Shown here: positions 12,178 through 22,790 of the stretch, one piece after another | Layout of the letters: every line of letters starts with the position of its first letter | Numbering within the stretch: position 1 is the first letter of the stretch | From: Triticum aestivum | Lineage: Eukaryota; Streptophyta; Magnoliopsida; Poales; Poaceae | Assembly: GCF_018294505.1 (NCBI RefSeq) | Contig: NC_057809.1 | Coordinates: 512,975,693 to 513,039,692, forward strand | Direction: 5' to 3' | Length of the DNA stretch: 64,000 nt | The notes under the pieces: model-generated | Database searches by the model: none | Told to the model about the DNA's origin: nothing | Seen by the model: only the letters and a program-made list of their open reading frames with translations | Made by a program: the position numbers and the translations under genes

Positions 12178-13712
12178 TATGGCACCCCGTCTCAGAGAAA
12201 CCGGAACGCCCCATATTCCAGCCCAGAGATCGAGGAGAAGTCTCTGGAATACGGCACTGCTTGACATAGAACAAATCATCTCTTATTACAAGAATAATAA
12301 TACAAGGGTCTGATGTTACAAAGAAGCACATCAGCATGGCGACACTACGCCTACGATACTACACTTGCTCTATGCTAGCAGCAAAACAACTCGTAGCAGC
12401 GGAATACTTCTAGCAGCAGAACAATGATGAAAGTGGTGAACTCCACTCCGCAGGGACTCTGGCTGGGACACGATCTAGCTCGCACGCACGGCAACCTCAA
12501 TAAGCAATCAAGAAATCATGGCATCACCTACAATCTGGTATGACACGCCAGGTCAGTACATTGAATGTACTTGCAAGCTCACAACAACCATAAACATCAA
12601 GGCAAGACAATAACATAGCATTAACAGGTTAATTAATTAACAGCTACCATGATGAAACAGCTACTAAGCATGGTATGAAACTGATACAATACTAATAAAT
12701 CACCATCTCAGATCTCCATAACCATATCTCTCTTGGATAACCGGCCAAGCAATATACCATCTCCATCACCTTGTGATCAAAACCAAATGGTGATCTTTCC
12801 GGCAATCACAACCATGACCAACGCTTGGTCTCAAATAGTGATCTTTACGGCGATCACTACCATGACCAACACTTGGTCTCAAACGGTGATCCTTCCGGCG
12901 ATCACTACCATGACCAACACTTGGTCTCCAACATCATCATCAACATCCTGCCAATCTGCACTGCTCAACATATCAACATATAAATCACCTATAAGTCATT
13001 TCATCATGTGAGTGTTGATCGAACGGTGTGACCTAGTACGAACCCGTGCCCATGACCGAGAACACGGCTATCGATAGTTTAAATACACTCTGCAGAGGTA
13101 GCGCACTTTACCCACACCACGGAACCCATGGCCTCGCACTCCCATTTGGGTGGACCAACGACGTTCCGACAAAACCGATCTACTGCCATGACACTCTCCC
13201 GGCCACTCCGACTCACTCCCCACTGGGCTAGTCCTGGGTGGCCCTGTGTCTACCAAAGACACCAATGGCCACCATCGTGGCCAAAACAATAAACCGTCCC
13301 AAATGGGGACACGTGCACATAACAACAACAACAACGGGCACACAAGGTTATGTCTGCTTACCGGGCCAGGGTACTGCACGCCCATAACCTTCCCTCGTTG
13401 GAGGCAACGGCGAGAGGCATGACAATAGACCGCATTAGGGACTTCCCATAGAAGGCAAATTTGGTTGCACTGGAAAAAGCCCGGTTCGGTGGCACCTGAC
13501 CAACTTAATGACGGAATTTATCCCCAAAATATAATAGTAATGACTGATACTCTGATATCATCTATCTATCTATAAACCAAGTCATAGCAATATCCAACAA
13601 ATAATCCGAAGCTGAATATCGTATCTCCAAAATACTCCGAGGACAGCATAACACTACTATGATGAATCCAAGAATGATAAGACTATTACACAAATATGAA
13701 GAACTAACTATC

Positions 13713-14612
13713 TATCGGCGTTCTGGGAACGGGGGTCCCGAGACTTGCCTGCCTGCGGCCCGCGGTGTGACTGAGCTAGCAGGCCGTATGGCCCATCTTC
13801 ATCAACAAAGCACCCAAGACCCTCGCGAGGGTCCAAGCCTCGCAAGGCGGACGATGCAAGGCCTCCTCGGGAGTGGCCTAGCCGGGCAGGCTCGCGAGGA
13901 GCAGAGATATCAAGGCGGGGCAAACCTCACGAGACTCCCGTGATGTGAGCCATGATGCACGACACCAGGCGGGCGCCAGCTCACGCAGCGTCCTTGTTTC
14001 CTCTTTGGTGCTAAGGAGGCAAGCGCAGGCGAAGAGTACCGAGGCATCGGTCAAAGGTTGCCATATTGGTGCAATGAGACCAAGACCAGGAGGGCGGCAA
14101 GACGGTGGTCATCGTGGAGCCCAAGACGGCGTCGCCACCAGAGCCTTTGGCAGGCGAAGACCACTTTTGTCAGGATAGCTTGTACTAGTTGTCCCCCTTC
14201 GAATTAGCCCGCCATTGTTGGCTCCCTTCCCGCTCGATATTTGGGAAGAGGACCAGGGCCTATATAAATAGGGCTAGCCACCACCTTAGTAAGAGGCGGC
14301 GGATCATTCAGACCGCACACACACACACAAGCTCACCGAGCTCAAGAACACCTCAACCTCAGGAGGTTGTTCTTCCATTGTACTGTTCATCATCAGCCCT
14401 AGAGGCAATCCACCACCACCACACTGGAGTAGGGTATTACACCACAACGGTGGCTGGAACCAGTATAAAGCTTGTGTCCTTCTATGTTGCGAGTTCGTCG
14501 AGTTTGTTCGCGAGATCTTAGTGAGCTAGGGCATAGATTGGTAGGAGGGAAAGACTTCGCGCGCACCCCAGTGTTTGAACCTTAAGGGTTTGCCGGAACC
14601 CCACATCCGACA
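13713..14612 (+). repeat. 5' LTR of the pol-deleted Gypsy element
   Basis: 900 bp, the same length as the 3' LTR at 20163-21062. Starts TATCGGCG where the 3' LTR has TGTCGGTG. I count about 20 differences from the 3' LTR over the first 320 bp and fewer later, so the insertion is not recent. Confidence 0.9.
14261..14270 (+). promoter_or_regulatory. LTR TATA box
   Basis: TATATAAATA preceded by a GC-rich stretch; the same sequence is in the 3' LTR at 20711-20720. Confidence 0.75.
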
Positions 14613-14632
14613 TTTGGTGCGCCAGGTAGGGG
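14613..14632 (+). promoter_or_regulatory. Primer-binding site region
   Basis: TTTGGTGCGCCAGGTAGGGG begins directly after the LTR end CCGACA. It has the position and style (TGG start) of a plant retrotransposon primer site; the tRNA was not identified. Confidence 0.65.
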
Positions 14633-14685
14633 TGCGCCGTAGCCTCCCTTCTGTCAGTTCATCGCTCCGTCGCTCCGTCGTCTCC

Positions 14686-16047
14686 ATGGCGAACGCTCGC
14701 CGTGCTCGAGCAGAGCGTCTAGCTGCCCTGACCGCCCGCGTCGCTCAGATGGCTCCCGTCGGCGGGCCACATCGTTGTTCTCCGTCCCCTGCCGCCAATG
14801 CTGCCACCGGCCCGGCGGGGAATGAGCAGCAGGCGTCCTCGCTGCATCCTACGGTGCGGTAGGACGGCCGCACCACCACTCCATCGCTGACCCCTGATGG
14901 TTCTTTGTATCACGCGCACCGCACTCCCATGGAGGCACGGGCCGTGCTCCTCACAGCGAACGAGCTCCTGCGCTACCGCCCCATCGATGACCTCTACGAG
15001 GAGTGGCTCGAACACGTCGCCGAGCTCGTCCGCGCCGCGGGGGGCTCTCCGACGCTGTCCCACTCTCTGCCTCCCCCTCAACCAGCCGCGGGCGACGGGG
15101 CTCATGGCGCGCCTCCACCACCTCAGCCCCAAGACGACGCCTTGGCACCAAGACACGTGGCTCCACGGCATGATCCGCCGCGCCCGGCGCCCGCGTGCAA
15201 CGAGAGAAGATGCCAAGAAATTTCGCGGGCGCGAGAAGCTGCACCTGTTCAAGACCGCGCATCACCCGCAGCGGTGCAGCGCAGACCTCGTCAAGACCAA
15301 GCTCCACCTCCGAAGCGGGCCCCGACAACCACGGCTGGCTGCCTCGCCTTCACCCCCGAGCTGCGTAGCGTCGCCTGGCCAGGCAAGTTCAAGCCGGATC
15401 CGCCTCCTTGCTACGACGGTACTGCCGACCCCGTGGAGTCCCTGCCGCTCTATGAGTTGAGCATCGAAGCGGCCAACGGCGACGAAAAGGTCATGGCGAA
15501 CTGGTTTCCCATGGCTCTCAAGGATGGAGCTCGCTCCTGGCTCCTAAACCTGCAGCACGGCTTGATCTCCTCTTGGGACGAGATGCGCGACCGCTTTGTC
15601 GCCAACTTCCAGGGCACACGTGACCGCCCACCGGCCGCGGGTGATCTACGCCGCGTCAGGCAGCAGCCAAGAGAGACCCTCCAGAAGGACATCCAGCGGT
15701 TCAACAACACCCGCCTCAAGATCCCGAAGGTCATGGACGAGGCCATCATCTCCGCGTTCTCCGACGGCGTCCATGACGTCAAGATGAAGGAAGAGCTCGC
15801 CATCCATGAGGAGCTCTGCACATCTCAGGAGCTGTTCAACCTGGCGACCAAGTGCGCAAGAGCTGAGGAGGGGTGCCTCTCTCTCCTTGAGCTGCCAGCC
15901 GTGGGCGCGGAGGAGAAGAAGGCCAAGGCCAAGGACATGAAGCGCAAGGAGGTAGCTGTGCTCACAGCGGAGCCCGACATCAAGCGGGGCAGAGATCAGC
16001 CGAGTCATCCAAGAACGGCTGACCGTTCTGCGCCTTCCACAACCTGA
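14686..16047 (+). pseudogene. Gypsy gag (one in-frame stop, then frameshift)
   Basis: Structural capsid protein of the element, which would package its RNA in cytoplasmic particles. The likely start is ATG at 14686 (ANARRARAERLAAL), with an in-frame TAG at 14860-14862; the same frame is then open to 16047. The retrotransposon gag domain is clear at about 15390-15870: PPCYDGTADP, MALKDGARSWLLNL, WDEMRDRFVANFQG, ETLQKDIQRFNNTRLKIP, FNLATKCARAEEG. Near 16025 a frameshift moves the nucleocapsid part (CAFHNLNTHNTSDC, a degenerate Cys/His knuckle) to another frame, where a TAA follows at about 16073, and then an RG-rich linker. The product would therefore be truncated. Confidence 0.8.
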
Positions 16048-16075
16048 ACACCCACAACACCAGCGACTGTTAAGA

Positions 16076-17114
16076 GCTCAGAGCCATACGAGAAGGACGC
16101 TACGGTCGACGCCCCGAGCGCAATGACCGGGGCTACGACCGCGGAGGAGGACGTGGAGGCGGACGCTGGGACGACCGTGGCCAGCGCCAGGAGTGGCGCG
16201 ACCGACCTCGTGAGGAGCGCTGGCAGGACAAACCTCGCAAGGGCGCCTGGAGGGACCCGCCGCGTGAGGATCGCCCCCAGGATAACGTCGGTCTTCCCCC
16301 GCTGCCGCCACCAAGAAGGAACGACGACCACCACCAGGACGAGGGGGCTGGGGGCTTCCAGGAGCCGCGTGCGATCACCTGCATCTTGGGCGGCGCCCAT
16401 GCCCTAGCCTCTCAGCGCATCTTCAAGCAGTTTTCTCGCGAGGTGAACGTGGCGCTCCCCAAGCTCGAGGCCACGTGCCCGCTCAGGTGGTCCCAATGCG
16501 CCATCACTTTCAACTTGGAAGATCAGCTCAAGTGCGCAGCCACCGCTGGCACCCTCCCTATGATGTGTTCCCCAGTCATCAGCAATGTGCAGGTCACCAA
16601 GACCCTCATCGACGGCGGTGCATGGCTCAACATCCTGTCCGTCGACACGTTCGACAACCTCCAAGTGCCATATGAGCAGCTCCTGCCCACCAAGCCTTTC
16701 TCGGGAGTGACCAACGGCTCCACCACGCCGATAGGGCAGGTCCGCCTGCCTGTCACCTTCGGGGAGTGTAAGAACTACCGCACCGAGATCATCGACTTCG
16801 ACGTTGTGCACATCCGCCTGTCGTACAATGCCATCCTCGGGTATCCAGCCCTAGCCAAGTTCATGGCAGTCACTCATCACGGCTACAACGTTCTCAAGAT
16901 GCCAGGAAGCGGAGGAATCATCACGGTCCCGTGTGAAGAAAGGGATGCGGTGTGCTCCCTCGAGCGCGCCTTTCAAGCCACAGCAATCGACGACCCCGAC
17001 ACCAGAAATGAAGGCCCTCTGGAGGCCAACCCAAGAAGAAGCAGTCGCACCATGCAGGACCTTAGGAGGACGGCATCGCGGCAGAAGCCACATCAGGACC
17101 AACGCCCGCTCTAG
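16076..17114 (+). pseudogene. Gypsy gag C-terminal linker and aspartic protease
   Basis: After a stop near 16073 this frame is open to 17114. An Arg/Gly/Asp-rich linker (DRGYDRGGGRGGGRWDD) leads into a retropepsin domain: FSREVNVALPKLEATCPLRW, then KTLIDGGAWLN, where DGGA stands for the usual DGGS/DTGA catalytic triad, then LSYNAILGYPALAKFMAV, the ILG flap-end motif. It would cut the polyprotein. The catalytic Asp is present. Downstream, where RT should follow, only fragments are found. Confidence 0.75.
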
Positions 17115-17236
17115 GGGTGCCTCCCTCCATTGCATAGGAAGGCGCGCCCAGTGCCCTCCTCAGGCAGGGCTCGAGGGCTCTCTTCTGGAGGACCTCAGAC
17201 CTTGCCAACCTGACGAGGGAGGTTCTTGGGCACCAC

Positions 17237-17683
17237 TTGGAGGCGTGCTTCGCGACACGTGACCCTCAGGAGAGCACAGGGCAAGGAGTGCCCACCACCC
17301 AGGAGTTCATCACCAAGACCACCCACGAACTGCAAGAAGCAAGAGCCATGTGCGGCGACAGCCGCTCACGAGGCGCAGCTCCGCATCCTGGCGAGGATGC
17401 AGGGCTGCGTGTCTGCATTGATGTCCCAGGGCTCAATAGGGCCGCATCTCAGGAGCGTTTCTGGCCTTCGCGTGTGGGCCGCTGTGAGGGCCCGCCACAC
17501 AGCTACGTTCGTATGCCCTTTGGCTTGCCGAGTGTGGCAGCGGCCTATCAGCGTAACATGCGACGTGTCCTGGCGGCTCAGGAAGCCAGGCGCCACACCG
17601 TTCTGGAGGAGATGGAGACGGTCTTCAAGGAACCTCCCGAGCCCCTAGAGCCTCCCGAGGCTCGGGGTTCTGGCGGCTCATAA
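17237..17683 (+). pseudogene. Reverse transcriptase remnant
   Basis: Short pieces of RT remain: LRVCIDVPGLNRA (compare CIDYTDLNKA) and HSYVRMPFGLPSVAAAYQR (compare YSYVRMPFGLKNAGATYQR). The segment between them that should hold the first catalytic Asp block is deleted, and the YxDD block, RNase H and integrase are all absent before the 3' region begins. The frame ends at 17683 in Pro/Glu-rich sequence that is not RT-like. Confidence 0.65.
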
Positions 17684-19040
17684 GGAGTCATTTCTTCAAC
17701 GCCCGCCTTCAGCTGCACCAACTCTACTTCGTCTACAGAACCAGGTGACATCTTCCAAGCTTGTTTAGCTGGGCGTGCCCCATGGGCTACATTATTCCCA
17801 GGCCGCGTGGGTCCGTCCCTGCGGCATGTATCCCTTTTGCTTATGTCTTCAGCTTACCTTGTTGGGGGCGCCCCTCGGGCTGCATCATCCCCAAGCCGCT
17901 CGGGCCGGACCCGGTGGCATGTATCTTCCTGCATTTATCCAAGTTGATCTGCTCTCCATGCTTAACCTGCCAACTGCTATCACCTGCTCGATCATCGCCT
18001 CCCCCGGGGGCCTCCACACAGGCATGACGCTGGTGCATGGGTCCATCCCTGCCACGCCGACAAATCTGAGCGGTCGAGCTCTGGCTCATGGCACGCCCCG
18101 TGCACGTCACCTCACCAGGCCCTCAGTGACTTCTCCTCATCCAGAGCAACCAGCGGCAGGATGACAGCTGTAACGGCAAACCGTGTTTTTTCTTGTGCCT
18201 GTTCACAGGGACCCCGTGGGAAGGATAGCAGGCGGCACCGTGAGTCTCCTTTTCTCTCATGCAATTCGCTTGCGCGTTAAAAGGGGGGCTCCTGAGCATT
18301 GCGACTCAGGAGCTCTTACTGGCTCTCCAGCCCTCACCCCCTGGCCTTGACCATGGCATCGCGACCTGGCATACCAGGGGCGGCTGAGCTCGCTCGAGGG
18401 CCGGGACCTGAGGATGTAGAGCACTAAGGAGAGCATGAGGGGAGGGAAACTCGTATGGGCCAGCCTAGCTATGCCGTACGAGTAGGCGCGCAGCCCTAGC
18501 GCAACGTCAGGAGTCGCCACGAGATCAACAAGATAAGACTCGCACTCGGATCGGCTAAATGTTCGGGCCTAATGGTCACTCACACCTTGTCACAACCCTG
18601 TTGCGGCCACGTCAACTCCCTTTCTTGCCTTACCATGGCTGCTTGAGCGCTAAGGGGGACCTCCTGAGCATCGCGCCTCAGGGGCTCTTACTGGACCTTA
18701 GGCCACACACCTCTTGGCCTTGACCAAGGCACGTGACCTGGCATACCAGTGACGGCTGTAGCCTACCTGGGGACCGGGACCTGTCGGCGTAGAGCAACAA
18801 GCTATCGCGGGGAAAGAAAGGGGGGACCGAGCCTTAACGGGACATGCATTCACCAAATTCTCATAACAGGAAAGATAAGCACGAAAGACATTACGGACCC
18901 TTACATGCTCCCACGGGGTAATTCATGATTCCTCGCAGGAAACAAAAGCCGGCACTAAGGGGAATCCTATCTACATCCTCCTGTGGTGGACGCCATCATC
19001 AACAGTGGGCCACGGGAGGCCGACGCCAAACCCATCCAGA
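17684..19040. repeat. GC-rich 3' region with internal duplications
   Basis: No coding motif. Two diverged copies of a ~65-100 bp unit lie at about 17771-17935 (GGGCGTGCCCCATGGGCTAC... and GGGCGCCCCTCGGGCTGCAT..., each followed by GGCATGTATC). Two diverged copies of a longer unit, ~370 bp apart, lie at about 18280-18440 and 18645-18810 (both contain CTCCTGAGCATYGCG and GACCTGGCATACCAG). Confidence 0.6.
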
Positions 19041-19829
19041 TCATTGGCGGCGACGGCCGGACGTCGCAGCTCTGCTCCGAACGCGGCGAGAGCTCAGGGG
19101 CACGTAGCTGTCATCGCTTGTCTCCGAAGTCTCATAGAGCTCAGGAGAGCTGTTGGACTCCCAAGGGCTGCTGCTGCTGGAGTGGTCGCGAGCAGGGCGC
19201 GCATCAACCTCGCGCTCCTCTCCGGGGCAGCACTCCAGGCAGCGGCCCTCGGCATCGAAGACCTTGAAGAAGAGCATGGAGACGCCGTCGTACGCATAGT
19301 GGATCGCGAGGGTGCCCCTCGCGCGGCAGACCCGCGGGATCTCGCCCCAGCCGCGCGTCATGAAGATCTTGCCGGTGGGGACCGCTTCGATCTTCGCTCT
19401 AGTCGCTGGAGCGCTGTAGTCGGCGTGCTGCAGCCAGAGCTCGAGAGGCCCCCTCGGCGGCATCACGTCAGAGAAGAACTGCGGGAAGCGGATCCAAGAG
19501 CTCGGAGGCATCAGCGCCCACAGCACCAACTCACGCGAGGAGTCCGCGACGTGAACTCCATGGCTGACGGCACGCATTGCCGTGGTGCGGCGGCCCTGGA
19601 TGCGGCGTGAGCGGCGTTGCTCGTCACTCCATCCTCCCGAGCTCTCGGCCTGGGCGTACAAGGGCAGTGGGTACCCCAGAGGAGGCCGATCCCACCAAGG
19701 CCTCAACGCCACCTGCATCACCGCTTCATCACGGTGATGGATCGACCTCTTCTTCGGCGGAAGAGGCCCTGGATCATCGCGGGGAGCCTTTCCTTTCTCT
19801 TCAGTAGAGAACTTCCTGATGGGCGCCAT
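19041..19829 (-). CDS. Antisense ORF of the Gypsy element, B3-like, 262 aa
   Basis: Open from ATG at 19829 (MAPIRKFSTEEKGKAP) to the stop at 19041. The frame runs further upstream, but this start follows a pyrimidine-rich leader and lies about 85 bp downstream of a TATA box (19913-19922), so it is preferred. Features: basic, NLS-like PPKKRS near residue 27; central domain with LWALMPPSSWIRFPQFF and KIFMTRGWGEIPRVC followed by ALXIHY-like and FFKVFDAEGRC residues, resembling the second half of a B3 fold; a Ser/Glu-rich tail (SSSSSPWESNSSPEL) and basic C-terminus. Extra antisense ORFs are known in plant Tat-lineage Gypsy elements; their function is unknown. This is the only long intact frame in the element. 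The B3 resemblance is by eye and moderate. Confidence 0.65.
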   Translation of the reverse strand: MAPIRKFSTEEKGKAPRDDPGPLPPKKRSIHHRDEAVMQVALRPWWDRPPLGYPLPLYAQAESSGGWSDEQRRSRRIQGRRTTAMRAVSHGVHVADSSRELVLWALMPPSSWIRFPQFFSDVMPPRGPLELWLQHADYSAPATRAKIEAVPTGKIFMTRGWGEIPRVCRARGTLAIHYAYDGVSMLFFKVFDAEGRCLECCPGEEREVDARPARDHSSSSSPWESNSSPELYETSETSDDSYVPLSSRRVRSRAATSGRRRQ

Positions 19830-19912
19830 TGTTGTCAGTAGTGGAGCAAGGAGGAAGAAGCAAGCAAGCGAGGAAGAGATGGGCAACGGGGGCTCCACCC
19901 CCCACCCCTCCC

Positions 19913-19922
19913 CATTTATAGC
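19913..19922 (-). promoter_or_regulatory. TATA box of the antisense ORF
   Basis: Minus strand reads GCTATAAATGGGG. Between it and the ATG (19829) lies a C/T-rich leader (reverse of GAAGAAGCAAGCAAGCGAGG), typical of grass 5' UTRs. Suggests a promoter separate from the LTR. Confidence 0.55.
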
Positions 19923-20147
19923 AAGAGAAGGCCAACCGGCGTCTCGCACAATTGCAGGTAATGATGGTTTTCCTTGCATGTCGCAAGGACTTGTCAAGTC
20001 ATGCAGTTGCTGAGGTAGCATGGGGAAGCAGAGACGCCCATGTCCAATCACCCACCATGCATCAAACGAGGCCGCGGGCTTTGGGGGCCCACAGTGCTCC
20101 GTACTTGGCCCTTGGCTTCGCCGCGAAGCCAAGCCCTAGCGCGCCTT

Positions 20148-20162
20148 GGGCCCGGGGGCTAT
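20148..20162 (+). promoter_or_regulatory. Polypurine-tract position before the 3' LTR
   Basis: GCCCGGGGGCTAT directly precedes TGTCGG. It is G-rich but not a clean purine run. Confidence 0.45.
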
Positions 20163-21062
20163 TGTCGGTGTTCTGGGAACGGGGGTCCCCAGACTTGCCT
20201 GCCTGCGGCCCGCGGCGTGGCTGAGCCAGCAGGCCGTACGGCCCATCTTCATCAATAAAGCACCCAAGACCCTCGCGAGGGTCCAAGCCTCACGAGGCGG
20301 ACGATGCAAGGCCTCCTCAGGAGTGGCCTAGCCGGGCAGGCTCGCGAGGAGCGGAGATATCAAGGCGGGGCAAACCTCACGAGACTCTCGTGACGTGAGC
20401 CATGACGCATGACACCAGGCGGGCGCCAGTGCGCGCAGCGTCCTTGTTTCCTCTTTGGTGCTAAGGAGGCAAGCGCAGGCGAAGAGTACCGAGGCATCGG
20501 GCAAAGGTTGCCATATTGGTCCAACGAGACCAAGACCAGGAGGACGGCAAGACAGAGGTCATCATGGAGCCAAAGACGGTGTCGCCACCAGAGCCTTTGG
20601 TAGGCGAAGACCACTTTTGTCAGGATAGCTTGTACTAGCTGTCCCCCTTCGGATTAGCCCGCCATTGTTGGCTCCCTTCCCGCTCGATATTTGGGAAGAG
20701 GACCAGGGCCTATATAAATAGGGCTAGCCACCACCTAAGTAAGAGGCGACGGATCATTCAGACCACCCACACACACACAAGCTCAGCGAGCTCAAGAACA
20801 CCTCAACCTCAGGAGGTTGTTCTTCCCTTGTACTGTTCATCATCAGCCCTAGAGGCAATCCACCACCACCACACTGGAGTAGGGTATTACACCACAACGG
20901 TGGCCCGAACCAGTATAAACCTTGTGTCCTTCTATGTTGCGAGTTCGTCGAGTTCGTCCGCAAGATCTTAGTGAGCTAGGGCGTAGATTGGTAGGAGGAA
21001 AAGACTTCACGTGCACCCCAATGTTCGAACCTTAAGGGTTTGCCGGAACCCCACATCCGACA
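20163..21062 (+). repeat. 3' LTR of the pol-deleted Gypsy element
   Basis: 900 bp, TGTCGG...CCGACA, followed by target copy CTATC. TATA box at 20711-20720. Confidence 0.9.
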
Positions 21063-22790
21063 CTATCCAACTATGATCCACAACAAGCATCATCTCCAAC
21101 ATCATACTCCAAAACATAATATCATCTAGCATCATGATGAAAATAACACTAGCCACTAATAATCCAAAGGCAACATGATATCCAAAGTAATATTCAAAAT
21201 ATAAGTCCTAGAACTCCAAGCAATATCATGGCAATATCAAGATCAAAACAATACTCCGAGAAATGCCATGAAGAAATCATACATAGCTAGTGAAATATTT
21301 TAATCAAGTTCAAATAAATAAACCATGTCACTGCATTGCAATCATGCAAATGGAGGGTGTGGCTTGCCTGGGGTGGAAGAAATCACCGAGAAGAAGTGTG
21401 AGAGGCTCGCGGAAAGAATCGTCGGAAAACATACTCTCTCGGAGGGGGCTGAATAAGGGCAGGGGCAAAATGGTCATTTTCATAATGTCAAAACATGTTG
21501 AAAATGATTTCATCGGAACGGGCTTGACGAAACGAAGAAGTGGGCTTTGGAATCACCTGATTTCAAGTTAGGAGCAAAAAGATATGATAGTTTTTCTGCC
21601 AGGGACCTATTTGTAATAAAATCCTCACAAATAGGCCCTTGACAGAAAAACTAAAAGCGCCTTTCACTGGAATACGCCTTCTACAAGCAGAAAATGTATT
21701 CTTAGCCGAAACAGAGGCAAAGTGCACTTTCGAATCAGGAAAACGTATTTCATTCTAAGGAAGCACGAGAATACGCCTTCTAACCTAGAAAACGTATTCT
21801 GGCGGGTACGTGACCACTTATCCACGTCAGCGTCACGTGGGTCAACCCCCAGAGTGGCTGACGAGTGGGTCGGGGTGACGTGGGGCCCGCCTGGCAGGTT
21901 CTTCTTCTTCAACCTCCCCTGATCCCGCGCGACAGAGGGCAGTGCCGGCCCTGACTGCGATAGCCGGTGACTCCGGCCATCGTTCGGGCCGTGCCACCTA
22001 CCAGCGTGATCTGCAGGCCGAGCCGTGCCACCCTGGACCATCCAGACGTCCAGGGGAGGTCGGCGTCGAGCAGAACCGTGGCTGCAGCAGACGGGGCTTC
22101 GGCCGGAATTTGAGGATGAGGTCATGACGACTCCGGCGACGAATGGAGAGCCGAGGGAGAGACTCTGGTGGCTGGGTGATCTACTAGAGGTGGTGGGACA
22201 GAGATGGGGCTTTGGGTCAACGGAATTGGGGTGGAGCAGAGGCGGCGGCCATGGTGGCGATGGCGAGGCATGAGAGCTCCTCGAGCTCGTTTGGGTGGTC
22301 AGGGAGGCAGCTAGGAGTGCGTGAGGTCGAGTGGTGAAGAGAAACACGCTCGGGGTGGCCTTATATAGGCAGGGAGGGGTTTGCCGTGATGTCGTCGCCG
22401 CGGACGTGTGGTCGGCGCTGCGGACGCGTGTGCACGCACCCGAGCTCGCTGGTAGACGACGGGGGAGGAGCAGTGGAGCGTCTCACGGGGCAGAGGAGGC
22501 CAACGGAGCACAGGGAGGAAGAAGACGGCGAGCTCCGAGCCAAACCGCCACTGTTCGCCCGTGGGCGCGCGGCAGCTTGCGTCGGTGAGGAAGCTGGCGA
22601 AGGGGGAGAGGGGTCTAGGGGAGCGGCAACGATGTAGGCTAGCTGCTGGACACGCTCACGCACGCGAAGACAACGAGAGGGGAAGGGCCCGAGCAAGAAG
22701 CCATCCAGGGTGCGGCCAACGGCAGCAGAGCACACACACTGTGGTGCCATCGTCATAGTCACCATGTGAACCGGGGTATTCAATGCTCTA

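Larger units (their letters stand above)
13713..21062 (+). mobile_element. Gypsy retrotransposon (probably Tat lineage), pol-deleted, with antisense ORF
   Basis: 7350 bp with 900-bp LTRs (TATCGG/TGTCGG...CCGACA) and a perfect CTATC target duplication (13708-13712 and 21063-21067). It has gag and protease, only a scrap of RT, a long GC-rich 3' region with duplications, and an intact minus-strand ORF. Without RT, RNase H and integrase it must have depended on another element to move, unless the deletion occurred after insertion. Tat assignment rests on the antisense ORF, long 3' region and protease style, not on a tree. Confidence 0.85.
12178..22790 (-). repeat. LARD LTR A2 (truncated, split by a Gypsy insertion)
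   Basis: Begins TATGGCACCCCG (mutated TGTGGC). Interrupted at 13713-21062 by a Gypsy element. Without it 3258 bp remain, equivalent to 4441-7693 of A1 (3253 bp). It stops abruptly after CAATGCTCTA at 22790 and joins LTR B1, so the last 1281 bp are missing. Confidence 0.85.

Noticed and set aside
14905..15460. Second long plus-strand frame (187 aa, from 14897) overlapping gag
   Set aside because: Shadow of gag in another frame; Arg/Ser/Pro-rich without a domain, a common result of GC-rich codon bias.
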